DNA from: Cohnella herbarum
GTDB lineage: Bacteria; Bacillota; Bacilli; Paenibacillales; Paenibacillaceae
Length of the DNA stretch: 64,000 nt
Direction: 5' to 3'
Assembly (NCBI RefSeq): GCF_012849095.1
Contig: NZ_CP051680.1
Span: forward strand, 5,828,001-5,892,000
Positions 43,923 through 52,480 of the stretch are shown here, piece after piece (the first letter of the stretch is position 1; each line of letters opens with the position of its first letter). Made by a program: the position numbers and the translations under genes. The notes beneath the pieces were generated by a model. It had not been told where the DNA came from. It saw only the letters and a list, made by a program, of their open reading frames with translations, and did no database searches.

Positions 43923-44679
43923 GAAGATCAACCAATCTTTTCACGACATCCAGCAGCTTGCGAACGTCTTCGACTTTCGTTTTCCCCGTTGTCTTGTCGA
44001 TAATCGAGGAGTAAAGATGGGGAATGATTTGCGGCACGTTCGCTTCGAGAGCAATGCGCAGAATCGCTTCGAAATTGTCCATATCGATTCCGCCCGTCGG
44101 TTCCAAGGCGAAACCTTCTTCGCCGCACGCCTGCGCGACAGCGCGCAATTCGTCTTCACGGCTTAATCCGTTCATCGGGAAGTATTTTAACGCTTGGCCG
44201 CCCATATCGCGCACTAACGCAATCGCCGCCTTGACGGGAACGATCGCTTGCTCGCTCTGTGCTGCGCTTATGGGGCCTGTCGAGATATTCACGTATCCGA
44301 CTTGGCCGGTCGGAGACACTAAGCTGTTAATCCAGCTTTGTTGGCCGTTGAGGTTCGCGCGAGTCGCTCCGACCGCCGGGAACACTTGATTGATATGGCT
44401 GCCGGGATAGTACTTCGCGATCTCGGCGACGACGGAGGCTTGGCGATTATCGCCCGCGCCCAATCCGATCGATACCGCGTCGTCGATTTCTTTGCCATAG
44501 GCTTTCATGGCGGCCACGGCCTCTTCGACTGTCGGGTAATCCTTCGACAGAACGCCGACAAGCACGTAACCTTCCGCGGCTTCGAATACTTCCTTGGCAT
44601 TCTCGATGCCATTGGCCAATACGTTAAGCGCGACCCGGTTTTTGTAGAAGCGTTTGGATATGTTCGATGGATTGGTCAT
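43915..44679 (-). CDS. dgaF: KDPG/KDGP aldolase family protein (DgaF-like)
   Basis: 254 residues. Schiff-base Lys region GGQALKYFPMNGLSRE, EPTGGIDMDNFEAIL and LVGVLSKDYPTVEEA match the DgaF-type 2-dehydro-3-deoxy-6-phosphogluconate aldolases, which yield pyruvate and glyceraldehyde 3-phosphate. The ribosome binding site AGGAGG lies at the end of the DgaE-like gene, whose stop is 1 base away. Coupled to the kinase downstream. It is distinct from Eda in sequence pattern. Confidence 0.86.
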   Translation of the reverse strand: MTNPSNISKRFYKNRVALNVLANGIENAKEVFEAAEGYVLVGVLSKDYPTVEEAVAAMKAYGKEIDDAVSIGLGAGDNRQASVVAEIAKYYPGSHINQVFPAVGATRANLNGQQSWINSLVSPTGQVGYVNISTGPISAAQSEQAIVPVKAAIALVRDMGGQALKYFPMNGLSREDELRAVAQACGEEGFALEPTGGIDMDNFEAILRIALEANVPQIIPHLYSSIIDKTTGKTKVEDVRKLLDVVKRLVDLHG

Positions 44680-44680
44680 T

Positions 44681-45784
44681 TTATTTTCCTCCTGCTAATT
44701 CATGTATTCTTGATGCGATAACTTGCATGTCGTCGCCCAACAGCGGACGAGGGTCGATGTCGAAATAACCTTGCTTGACGCCGTAGTCACGGGTGTAGAT
44801 CGCAATTTCTCCGTTTTGCAGCTCCGTGACGACTTGTTTGGCGGACGTGCCGGACTTCGCCGGATCGATCTGAATCCGCGCCCGGAAGATTGCGCGGCCG
44901 GCTTCGTCCTGAACGATGCTTACCCGTATTCCATCTATATCGTTCAAAGGCATCAACGCTTGCAACGCTTCTTTTTCTTGTTCGCTCTTGTCCGCCTTGA
45001 CGATATACTCGTCGAGCGCTTGTAGGAGTCCGAACGTCGTTTCTTTGCCGACTTTCATGCTGCGTCCGATGCCGTGCAATTGTACCTTAACCCACTCGAT
45101 GTACGTTCTTTTGCCGCCTACGATGCCCGATGTCGGGCCTTCGATCGCCTTGGATCCGCTGTAGATAGCTAAGTCGGAGCATTTGACGTACTTCTGAATG
45201 TCTTCTTCGGCGGCTGCGTCCACGATAAGCGGAATGCCGTTGCGTTGGGCAATCTCCCATGCTTCCTCTACGGAAATCATGTTTTTCTGTACCGCGTGAT
45301 GCGACTTGACGTATAGAATGGCTGCCGTATGTTCTGAGATCGCATCTTCGATATGCTCCGCTTTTCCCTCATTCGCATAGCCCACTTCGAGGAGCTTGCC
45401 GCCCCCTAAGAATACCATCGTTTCTACGGGTGCTCCATATTGCACGTTATGGCCTTTCAGAATAATGATCTCGTTCTTGGCGATAGCTTCTTGATGCAGG
45501 CGAACGCTCTTGCGCCGGTTTCCTTGCGTCACGATCGCGGCTACCGAGAGCGCGATGCCGCTGGAAGCGGAATTCACGACGACGGCTGCCTCGGAACCCA
45601 GAATGCGCGCGATATAGTCGCCGGACTTATCCACTAAATCCGCGATCTCCACGTAGTTTTGCCCACCGTGTTTCATGGCGTCCATGACGGTATCCGTAGG
45701 AGCGGATACGCCTAATATACTCATTCGTCCGCTTGCGTTAATTACGCGTTTAAGTCCGTATCTCGCATTCAATGAATTCGCCAT
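44681..45784 (-). CDS. dgaE: DgaE-family PLP-dependent ammonia-lyase
   Basis: 367 residues of the SelA-like PLP fold. PLP Lys in AIYSGSKAIEGPTSG; VNSASSGIALSVAAI, HHAVQKNMISVEEA and PLIVDAAAEED complete the site. Relatives convert D-glucosaminate 6-phosphate to 2-keto-3-deoxy-6-phosphogluconate plus ammonia. ATG 45784 has AAGGAG 9 bases before it. Overlaps the amidohydrolase gene by 35 bp, so it is tightly co-translated. Confidence 0.87.
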   Translation of the reverse strand: MANSLNARYGLKRVINASGRMSILGVSAPTDTVMDAMKHGGQNYVEIADLVDKSGDYIARILGSEAAVVVNSASSGIALSVAAIVTQGNRRKSVRLHQEAIAKNEIIILKGHNVQYGAPVETMVFLGGGKLLEVGYANEGKAEHIEDAISEHTAAILYVKSHHAVQKNMISVEEAWEIAQRNGIPLIVDAAAEEDIQKYVKCSDLAIYSGSKAIEGPTSGIVGGKRTYIEWVKVQLHGIGRSMKVGKETTFGLLQALDEYIVKADKSEQEKEALQALMPLNDIDGIRVSIVQDEAGRAIFRARIQIDPAKSGTSAKQVVTELQNGEIAIYTRDYGVKQGYFDIDPRPLLGDDMQVIASRIHELAGGK

Positions 45785-46862
45785 TCGCAACGACTCCTTT
45801 AGGTTCGATTCTCATCTGCGCCGTACGCTGATCCCCTTCGGAATCCAGCAGCACGGTCGGTTCATTACGCAAGGTAAACAAGGTTAGGTTCGCGGCGTCT
45901 CCCGCTTGAATGCGGCCAAGCTCCGGCTTGCCGAGCCATTCGGCCGCTTGGGAGGTGACGGCAGCGATGACCTGCTCCAACGGATAACCTAAGTAAAGGA
46001 ATTTGGAGAGCACGTGGGCCATGCTGTAGACCGGTCCGTTCAATCGGTTCCCGCGGTAGATGTCGGTGCTGATCGTATTCGGTTCAATGTGATGCCGCTT
46101 CGCGGCTTCGGCGACTTTGAAGGAAAAGCTGGCCGTTCCGTGTCCGACGTCGAGATGTACGCCGCGAGCGATCGCATTTTGCAGCACCTGGAGCGGACTG
46201 CCTTCGGCGTCGAACAGATTGTTGCTCTTTCCGTTGAGATAATGCGTGATGATATCCTTCTTCTCGAGCAGCGGGATCACTTCCTCGATGTTCGGCGGTC
46301 CAGAGCCGATGTGCACCATTAGAGGCAGCGAAGTTTGAGCGGATAGCTCGCGTGCGCGCCGCAAGGGCTCAAGTCCGCTATCGCGGACTACGCTTTTGCT
46401 AATGCGGGCTTTTAAACCCACGATAAAATCGTTGAAATGCTTCGCGGCTTGAATAGCCTTGGCGGCATCGATCCATTCGAGATTGGATAATTCGTCGATC
46501 CTGGCTAACCCTAATCTTGAAATATTCAGGAAGGCGAATACGTTCGTGCGCGCATGAGCCCGGCTAGCAGCCAGATCGCTGATTCGGTCGGCTCCGCAGC
46601 TTCCGGCATCGACGATCGTGGTTACGCCTTGCTTAATGCCGATTTCGTCGATCTCATCGCCGTAGGGATCGAAAGCCGGGAAGGCATGAACATGCATATC
46701 TATCCATCCGCTAGATACATAAGCGCCGGAGCAATCGAGTATTCGGCTCCCCATTCCATGGCCGGCCTCCGTTACTTCGGTAATTTTGCCGTTATCTATT
46801 ACGATATCGATAGCGTCTCCATTGACGCGCTTTAAGTTTCGCAGAACGAAACGATCTTGCAT
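45750..46862 (-). CDS. Amidohydrolase/deacetylase-family metallohydrolase (COG3964-like)
   Basis: 370 residues of the amidohydrolase barrel: metal site WIDMHVHAFP, bridging Lys in FIVGLKARIS, His in LMVHIGSG, His in DIITHYLNG and VHLDVGHGTASF, Asp in TISTDIYRG. Family members hydrolyse N-acetyl or ester groups; in this operon an N-acetyl-amino-sugar-acid deacetylase is the simplest reading. First gene of the operon. ATG 46862 follows GAAGGTG; an in-frame GTG is 9 bases upstream. Confidence 0.85.
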   Translation of the reverse strand: MQDRFVLRNLKRVNGDAIDIVIDNGKITEVTEAGHGMGSRILDCSGAYVSSGWIDMHVHAFPAFDPYGDEIDEIGIKQGVTTIVDAGSCGADRISDLAASRAHARTNVFAFLNISRLGLARIDELSNLEWIDAAKAIQAAKHFNDFIVGLKARISKSVVRDSGLEPLRRARELSAQTSLPLMVHIGSGPPNIEEVIPLLEKKDIITHYLNGKSNNLFDAEGSPLQVLQNAIARGVHLDVGHGTASFSFKVAEAAKRHHIEPNTISTDIYRGNRLNGPVYSMAHVLSKFLYLGYPLEQVIAAVTSQAAEWLGKPELGRIQAGDAANLTLFTLRNEPTVLLDSEGDQRTAQMRIEPKGVVANGEFIECEIRT

Positions 46863-46948
46863 GTCGATCACCTTCTTTCTTAGCGGGTTTGAGCAGAGAG
46901 GGATTCGCGAGATTCGATGAGCGAAATTCGTATTGCTTTCCCTATAAG

Positions 46949-46991
46949 GTTAGGATAGCATATAAATCACGGAATACAATATAACGTTATA
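46949..46991. promoter_or_regulatory. Divergent control region with TATAACGTTATA palindrome
   Basis: A perfect 12-bp palindrome at 46980-46991 lies between the divergent sugar-acid operon and GH20 gene. For the operon, TTGTAT (46979-46974), a 16-bp spacer and TATCCT form a plausible promoter. The palindrome is a candidate GntR operator serving both directions. Confidence 0.45.
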
Positions 46992-47045
46992 ATGTTTAGT
47001 GAGATAAAAGCTGGAAAACACTCGGATGCTACAGGAGGGAATCGG

Positions 47046-48974
47046 ATGAAACTACGTTTTACGGGAGATTTGAGCGCAATAAGATCTGGAATACAGGCAT
47101 TGTCTCAAGAGGTTGGATTTACTGAGGCGGAGGACGGGCTCATCGTACAAGTCGGATCTTCTTCCGGCGAGAATGACTTAGCTGTCGGCTTGAAGCAAGG
47201 CGAGGCTTATATCCACTATGGCCGAAAACATCAGTTTTTCCGCGGATTGGGACTTCTTATGCAGAAGATCGCCGGCGGGGAGACGGATTTCGAGCATCGG
47301 GAGAAGCAGCAGTTCGATACGATCGGCCCGATGTTCGATCTGTCCCGGAACGCGGTAATGACGGTGGATAGTTTCAAAACGATGCTGAACAAGATGGCAT
47401 TAATGGGCCTGAACACCGTCATGTTGTACATGGAGGATACGTACGCGATCGAAGGCGAGCCTTATTTCGGTTATATGAGGGGTCGCTATACGCAGGCGGA
47501 ATTGAAAGAGATCGACGATTACGCCGACCGTTTCGGTATCGAAGCATTTCCGAGCATTCAGACGCTGGCGCATCTGGAAGAGTTCCTAAAGTGGCAGCCG
47601 GTATGGGATTACAAGGATACGAAAGGCGCGCTCCTCGTTGGGGAAGAGCGGACGGACCGCTTGATCGAGAAGATGATCGAAGCCGCCAGCGCTCCGTTCC
47701 GCAGCCGCAAAATCCATATCGGCATGGACGAGGCGGAGGAGCTCGGCCGGGGCAAATACTTGGACCGGAACGGCTATCGAAACCGTTTCGACATCATGAC
47801 GGAGCATCTGGAGAAGGTGCTCGATTGCGCTCGCGACCGTGGCTTAAAGCCGATGATGTGGAGCGATATGTTCTTGAAGCTGGCCGTCGGGAACGCCGGA
47901 ACCGAAAGCAATTATTACGATAAAAATACGTCGATACCGGAGGACATGGTTCGCCGTATTCCGAAAGACGTCGACATGGTCTACTGGGATTACGTTCACT
48001 TGAAGCCGGAAGAATACGAAAGCGTGATCGCCAATCACCGTCCGCTCGGCTGCAATTTAGTATTTGCGGGGGCCGTGTGGATATTCAACACTTTCGGAGT
48101 CAATTACGGCTTGTCGTTGAACGCTTCTGATACGGCGCTGCAAGTATGCAAGAAAGAGGGCATTCGCGAGGCGTATGCGACGATGTGGGGCGATGACGGG
48201 AATGAAGGAAATCCGTTCGCGGCATTGTTGGGTCTGCAGCTCTACGCGGAACATGCTTATTCGGAGGAGAAGCCGGATCGGGCTTGGTTGGCCGAACGGG
48301 TGAAGTTCTGCACCGGCATTGAAGCGGAGACGTTCATGCAGTTGAAGGATTTGGACGAGACGCCGGGTGCCGAGCCCGACAACCGGAAGCAGAGCAATCC
48401 TTCGAAGTTTCTGTTGTACCAAGACGTTCTGCTCGGGTTGTTCGACAAACAGATCGAAGGTTTGGAGATGGCCGAACACTATGCCCGCTTGGAGCAAAAT
48501 ATTCGCAATCGACGCGATGAGACGGCCGAGTTGGATTACGTATTCGAGGTTCCGGAGAAGTTATGCGGTGTGTTGAAGCGGAAGAGCGAGATCGGCATCG
48601 AGCTTAAGCGGGCGTATGATGCGAAGGACAACGCGACATTGCAGCGCGTGGCGACGGATGTGTTGCCCGCGATCGCGGAAGCGGTGCGCGAACTGCGCGC
48701 GGCCCATCGCTCGCAATGGCTTCGCTTGTTTAAGCCGTTCGGCTGGGAAGTGCTCGACATCCGCTACGGCGGCGTCGTGAACCGGCTCGATACGGCTGCG
48801 ACGAGGCTCCTCGATTATGTCGAGGGCCGGATCGAGCGAATCGAGGAGTTGGAGCAGGAGCGTCTCGTGTACAGCACGACGAACCGATTCAACGACAAGG
48901 GTGCCGGCTGGTGCAGCTATTATTACAGAATGGCGTCTCCGAATGTGTTCTTTCATGTTTTGAATCCATTTTAA
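47046..48974 (+). CDS. GH20 family beta-N-acetylhexosaminidase
   Basis: 642 residues, no signal peptide, so probably cytoplasmic. N-terminal small domain (about 1-85), GH20 barrel (about 90-400) with the catalytic Asp-Glu pair in KIHIGMDEAEELG, EAFPSIQTLAHLEEFLKW and MMWSDMFLK, then a ~230-residue helical C-terminal domain as in GH20 exo-glucosaminidases of Paenibacillus-type. It removes terminal GlcNAc/GalNAc from imported oligosaccharides. ATG 47046 has AGGAGGG 6 bases before it. Divergent from the amino-sugar-acid operon, suggesting a shared pathway. Confidence 0.9.
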   Translation: MKLRFTGDLSAIRSGIQALSQEVGFTEAEDGLIVQVGSSSGENDLAVGLKQGEAYIHYGRKHQFFRGLGLLMQKIAGGETDFEHREKQQFDTIGPMFDLSRNAVMTVDSFKTMLNKMALMGLNTVMLYMEDTYAIEGEPYFGYMRGRYTQAELKEIDDYADRFGIEAFPSIQTLAHLEEFLKWQPVWDYKDTKGALLVGEERTDRLIEKMIEAASAPFRSRKIHIGMDEAEELGRGKYLDRNGYRNRFDIMTEHLEKVLDCARDRGLKPMMWSDMFLKLAVGNAGTESNYYDKNTSIPEDMVRRIPKDVDMVYWDYVHLKPEEYESVIANHRPLGCNLVFAGAVWIFNTFGVNYGLSLNASDTALQVCKKEGIREAYATMWGDDGNEGNPFAALLGLQLYAEHAYSEEKPDRAWLAERVKFCTGIEAETFMQLKDLDETPGAEPDNRKQSNPSKFLLYQDVLLGLFDKQIEGLEMAEHYARLEQNIRNRRDETAELDYVFEVPEKLCGVLKRKSEIGIELKRAYDAKDNATLQRVATDVLPAIAEAVRELRAAHRSQWLRLFKPFGWEVLDIRYGGVVNRLDTAATRLLDYVEGRIERIEELEQERLVYSTTNRFNDKGAGWCSYYYRMASPNVFFHVLNPF

Positions 48975-48985
48975 GCTGGATAATA

Positions 48986-49028
48986 GGGCTGTCCCGCAAG
49001 GTCTTATACGACCTGAGGGGCAGCCTGT
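48986..49028 (+). terminator. Rho-independent terminator after GH20 gene
   Basis: GGGCTGTCCC..AGGTC/GACCT..GGGGCAGCC two-part hairpin followed by TGTTTG. Confidence 0.65.
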
Positions 49029-49216
49029 TTGCGTTGTGGCAGTGATCTATCGAATAGAGGGGAATAACAAACAGCTTGCTCTTTCAGGTCCTCGAATAAA
49101 TCGGTATACCATGTTTGATCAGCGGAACGGCCATAGACCTTCTGCTTAAGGTAAATATACCCAATTTGCCATGAAAACCAGCGATAACTTCATCAGTAAT
49201 TATGTGTAAATTTTCC

Positions 49217-49247
49217 TTGACAATATACTATAGGGGGGTATACTATA
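49217..49247 (+). promoter_or_regulatory. Promoter with CsoR-type G-tract operator
   Basis: TTGACA (49217-49222), a 16-bp spacer and TATACT (49239-49244). The spacer holds TATACTATA-GGGGGG-TATACTATA (49224-49247), a G-tract flanked by 9-bp direct repeats, resembling operators of the CsoR/CstR copper and persulfide repressors. No csoR gene is in the window. Between here and the MFS start lies no clear gene; a 19-codon open frame (49267-49326) is probably non-functional. Confidence 0.5.
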
Positions 49248-49375
49248 TTGACGAAAGCTCAAAGATGAACTCGGAAACAAAATGGACTTCTTTCATGACG
49301 GCCGTCAATAAGTCCAAATCTTAGGGCTCTGAATCGTCAACAATAATTTGTGGTATGACAAAGGAGAAAACAGTC

Positions 49376-50830
49376 ATGAAGAATCAAGGGGTTCAACCCC
49401 AGTCAGTTCCACAGGCAGATCCGAAGCGTTGGATGGCTCTTGCGTTATTATGCTTAGCTAATTTTATGGTCATTATGGACACTTCCATTATCGGTGTTGC
49501 TTTGCCGGCGATCAAAGAGGCACTCGGCTATACGCAAGCAAGTTTGCAGTGGGTTTTTAACGCGTATGTTATTTTCTTTGGCGGTTTGTTGTTATTAGGG
49601 GGACGATTGTCCGATTTATTTGGTCAGCGGCGAATATTCATGTGGGGATTTGCCATTCTTACATTAGCTTCTTTACTGGCGGGGCTGGCTTGGAATGAGG
49701 AATCGCTCAATGTTGGCCGCGCTCTGCAAGGACTCGGTTCCGCATTAATTGCGCCTTCCGCGTTAACGATTGTTATGATGCTTTTCAGCGGTAATCCTAA
49801 AGAATTGGGGAAAGCGCTGGGTTTCTGGGGAGCATCGGCAGCTGCAGGAGGATCAGCAGGCGTGTTTCTGGGCGGCGTTATTACCGAGTGGCTCAGTTGG
49901 CAGTGGACTTTTCTCATTAATGTTCCGGTCGGCATTGTCGCATTGCTCTTAGCGCCGGGATTATTGGCCAAGGGAATGCGGAGGAAGGGCAGCATCGACG
50001 TGGTAGGCTCCATCTTCGTCACTGCGGCATTGGTGTTGGTGGTATATGGAATCGTGACCGCGGAACATAACGGGTGGGGGGCATCGTCCACGGTGTGGAC
50101 GCTAATCTCGGGTGCAGCGTTGTTTATCCTGTTCCTGATCATCCAAGCCGTTAAAAAGGAGCCGCTTGTTCCGCTTAAGATTTTTAAGGCGCCGAATCTG
50201 GCCGCCGGTAATGTCGCTCTTATTATGTTATCCGCCGGATGGATTCCGCTATGGTATTTCCTAAATCTCTACATGCAGCAAGTTTTGAAGTTTTCTGCCT
50301 TCGCAGGCGGGGTCGGCTTGTTGCCGATGACGATTCTTATAGCCGTCTTCATGATTTTAATTACCGGAAAATTAATCGGGAAGTTCGGTATGAAGGCCAA
50401 CTTGGTCATTGGATTGATTGCGCTTGGAGGCTCGATGCTGCTGTTCGCCGGAAATACGCCCGTGGATGGAAGCTTTATCGTTAACGTTCTTCCAGCTTCC
50501 TTGCTCGGTGCCCTGGGGATGTCGCTTGCCTATATTCCGGCTACCATGTCCGCCATGTCTGGTGCCAAACCTGAAGAAGCAGGTCTTGCGTCTGGTCTTG
50601 CCAATACGAGTTACCAGATCGGCTCGGCCATCAGTCTGGCCATTATGGTGGCGATCGCGGGGGCAACAACCGCTTCCCAAACGGGTGTTGATCCGGCCGT
50701 TGCGCTGAATGAAGGATTTCAACAAGCGTTCTTGTGGTCCGGTATCGTAGCTTTAGCAGGTGCGGCGTTAGCCTTCTTGTTTATCCGCTCACCCAAGCAG
50801 GGGAAAGCTAGCAACACGGCTGCCATGTAA
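49376..50830 (+). CDS. DHA2-family MFS transporter
   Basis: 484 residues, about 14 membrane helices. MDTSIIGVALPAI in helix 1, GGRLSDLFGQRR (motif A), GRALQGLGSALIAPSAL and FLINVPVGIVAL are typical drug:H+ antiporter-2 patterns. ATG 49376 follows AAAGGAG at 9 bases; ATG 49355 lies upstream without a site. It sits between a copper-type promoter/operator and a copA-like remnant, so its current regulation may be borrowed. Likely efflux of a drug or toxic organic compound. Confidence 0.88.
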   Translation: MKNQGVQPQSVPQADPKRWMALALLCLANFMVIMDTSIIGVALPAIKEALGYTQASLQWVFNAYVIFFGGLLLLGGRLSDLFGQRRIFMWGFAILTLASLLAGLAWNEESLNVGRALQGLGSALIAPSALTIVMMLFSGNPKELGKALGFWGASAAAGGSAGVFLGGVITEWLSWQWTFLINVPVGIVALLLAPGLLAKGMRRKGSIDVVGSIFVTAALVLVVYGIVTAEHNGWGASSTVWTLISGAALFILFLIIQAVKKEPLVPLKIFKAPNLAAGNVALIMLSAGWIPLWYFLNLYMQQVLKFSAFAGGVGLLPMTILIAVFMILITGKLIGKFGMKANLVIGLIALGGSMLLFAGNTPVDGSFIVNVLPASLLGALGMSLAYIPATMSAMSGAKPEEAGLASGLANTSYQIGSAISLAIMVAIAGATTASQTGVDPAVALNEGFQQAFLWSGIVALAGAALAFLFIRSPKQGKASNTAAM

Positions 50831-50879
50831 AACAATTACCGGGTTCCAGAGCCGAGCTAGGCGTTTGACTGGAGCCCGT

Positions 50880-50996
50880 TGTTTTACCCAAGGAGGAGAT
50901 GCTTATGGAACGATGTCTCATCTGGAAGAGACAGGGAAGACGGCGATGCTCGTTGCGATCGATAAAGCGATCGAGCTCGCTTGGACACTCTTGTAA
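50880..50996 (+). pseudogene. Remnant of a copper P-type ATPase (copA-like)
   Basis: In one frame, MSHLEETGKTAMLVAIDK (50913-50966) closely follows the conserved CopA segment before the phosphorylation-domain loop (M..LE..GKTAMLVAIDG). The similarity then fades and the frame stops at 50996. Nothing else of a ~800-residue ATPase is present, so this is a small leftover. An alternative frame with a good ribosome binding site (AAGGAGGAG, ATG 50905) reads a Arg-rich peptide unlike a real protein. Confidence 0.45.
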
Positions 50997-51010
50997 TGGA
51001 TGGGACTTTG

Positions 51011-52480
51011 TCAAGTTCGAACCGATTTTAATGCGGCAGACCAACTTAACATCTGATTCAACATGCCATTCACATGTGAAATGTGTTTCTCGGAAGGCTT
51101 AAAAGTCGTGTAGTTCTCAAAGTCGGTAAATAGATTAAGCGCGGGGTGTGCACGAACGTCTGCCACCTGCAGCTCCGCTAGAATTCCGCGCAAATGTTCG
51201 GCAGCCCGCGTCCCGCCGGAAGAACCGTAACTGACAATGCCGGCTGCCTTGTTGTACCATTCCGCGTGAGCGGAATCTAGGGCGTTTTTCAATACCCCGG
51301 TTATGCTGTGATTATATTCCGCGGTTACGAATACGAATCCGTCCAAGTCGGATATTTTCTTAGCCCAAGCCGCAACCTGCTGTTCTCCCGAGGGGTCTCC
51401 GAGAAACAGCAAGTCGTAGTCCGCAAGATCCACGATTTCGTAGGAGGCGTCACCCCGTTTGTCCGCAATCTCTTTGATCCATTTCCCGACTTGCGGGCTT
51501 ACTCTTCCTGGGCGCGTGCTGCCAAGAATAATACCGATATTCAACTGAGCGGTGAAAGTAAGCACGACTTTACCGTGCCCGTGTCCGGTTTCGATCTCCC
51601 GATGCGCATCCGCGGCGCGATCCAGAGGGAAGGTTTTGCGGATCGGAATGCGCAGATGGCCTTGCTCGTAAAGCTCGACGAGCTCGGCTAGCCGAGCTGC
51701 GGAACGCTGGCTGCGAATGGTGCGAACGCCGAACTCGGGCGCCAAGTCGAAAGCAACGAGGGTGCCGATGCGCTGTTTGTCGTGGACGAGCTCGACGGAT
51801 ACGCGAAGAGCGTCGCCTCCTGCCGCGTCAAGCGCAGCGTCGATCCCTTGCGGAGCAAGGGCCCGCACCCGGTCGGCGAGGCCTTCGCCGTAGGCTACGG
51901 GAATTGCTCCGAGCGAGCGAAGGTACTCGTGATTGCGCTCGCTGGCTGTGCCAATGACGGTGGCGCCGAGAGCAAGGGCGAGCTGTACGGCGAAGGTACC
52001 GACGCCGCCTGCGGCCGCGTGAATGAGCAGCGTCTCGCCTTGGCGGATACCGAGCTCGCTTAGGGCGGTATGGGCGGTTTGCCCTGAAGCGGAGAACGCG
52101 CCGGCGACTTCCCATGGCATACCGCCCGGCTTGGCGACGAGTTGATCTGCGGGAACGACGACGTATTCCGCATAGCTGTTCAATATGCGGTAGCCAAGTA
52201 CTTCGTCGCCAACGGAAAAGTCGGTTACGCCGTCGCCGACCAAATCGACGACGCCGGCGAATTCGTTGCCGGGAATTTTCGGCAGGGAATTCGGAACTCC
52301 GGGCAGAGTTAAGCCTTCCCGCACGGCCAAGTCAAACGGCTGTACGCCAGCGGCCTTAACGCGTATGCGGACTTCTTTGGGTCCGGGGACGGGCATTGCC
52401 ATCTCGACTGTACGCAGTACCTCTGGCGGTCCGTAGGCGGCGAAGGCCGCCGCTTTCATGGTAAGGGGATCGTGGTTCAT
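51011..52480 (-). CDS. Fusion of zinc-less MDR quinone oxidoreductase and NADPH-dependent FMN reductase
   Basis: 489 residues. Part 1 (about 8-312) is a medium-chain reductase: KAAAFAAYGPPEVL, PKIPGNEFAGVV, nucleotide motif HAAAGGVGTFAVQLA, no zinc ligands, as in NADPH:quinone reductases. Part 2 (about 315-489) is a flavodoxin-like FMN reductase: GIILGSTRPGR, FVTAEYNHSITGVLKNALD, IVSYGSSGGTRAAEHLR. The junction VVLTFTAQ-LNIGIILGS leaves no linker and the usual second start Met is Gln, as if a deletion merged two genes. ATG 52480 follows AAAGGATG. Likely electron transfer to quinones or xenobiotics. Confidence 0.85.
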   Translation of the reverse strand: MNHDPLTMKAAAFAAYGPPEVLRTVEMAMPVPGPKEVRIRVKAAGVQPFDLAVREGLTLPGVPNSLPKIPGNEFAGVVDLVGDGVTDFSVGDEVLGYRILNSYAEYVVVPADQLVAKPGGMPWEVAGAFSASGQTAHTALSELGIRQGETLLIHAAAGGVGTFAVQLALALGATVIGTASERNHEYLRSLGAIPVAYGEGLADRVRALAPQGIDAALDAAGGDALRVSVELVHDKQRIGTLVAFDLAPEFGVRTIRSQRSAARLAELVELYEQGHLRIPIRKTFPLDRAADAHREIETGHGHGKVVLTFTAQLNIGIILGSTRPGRVSPQVGKWIKEIADKRGDASYEIVDLADYDLLFLGDPSGEQQVAAWAKKISDLDGFVFVTAEYNHSITGVLKNALDSAHAEWYNKAAGIVSYGSSGGTRAAEHLRGILAELQVADVRAHPALNLFTDFENYTTFKPSEKHISHVNGMLNQMLSWSAALKSVRT

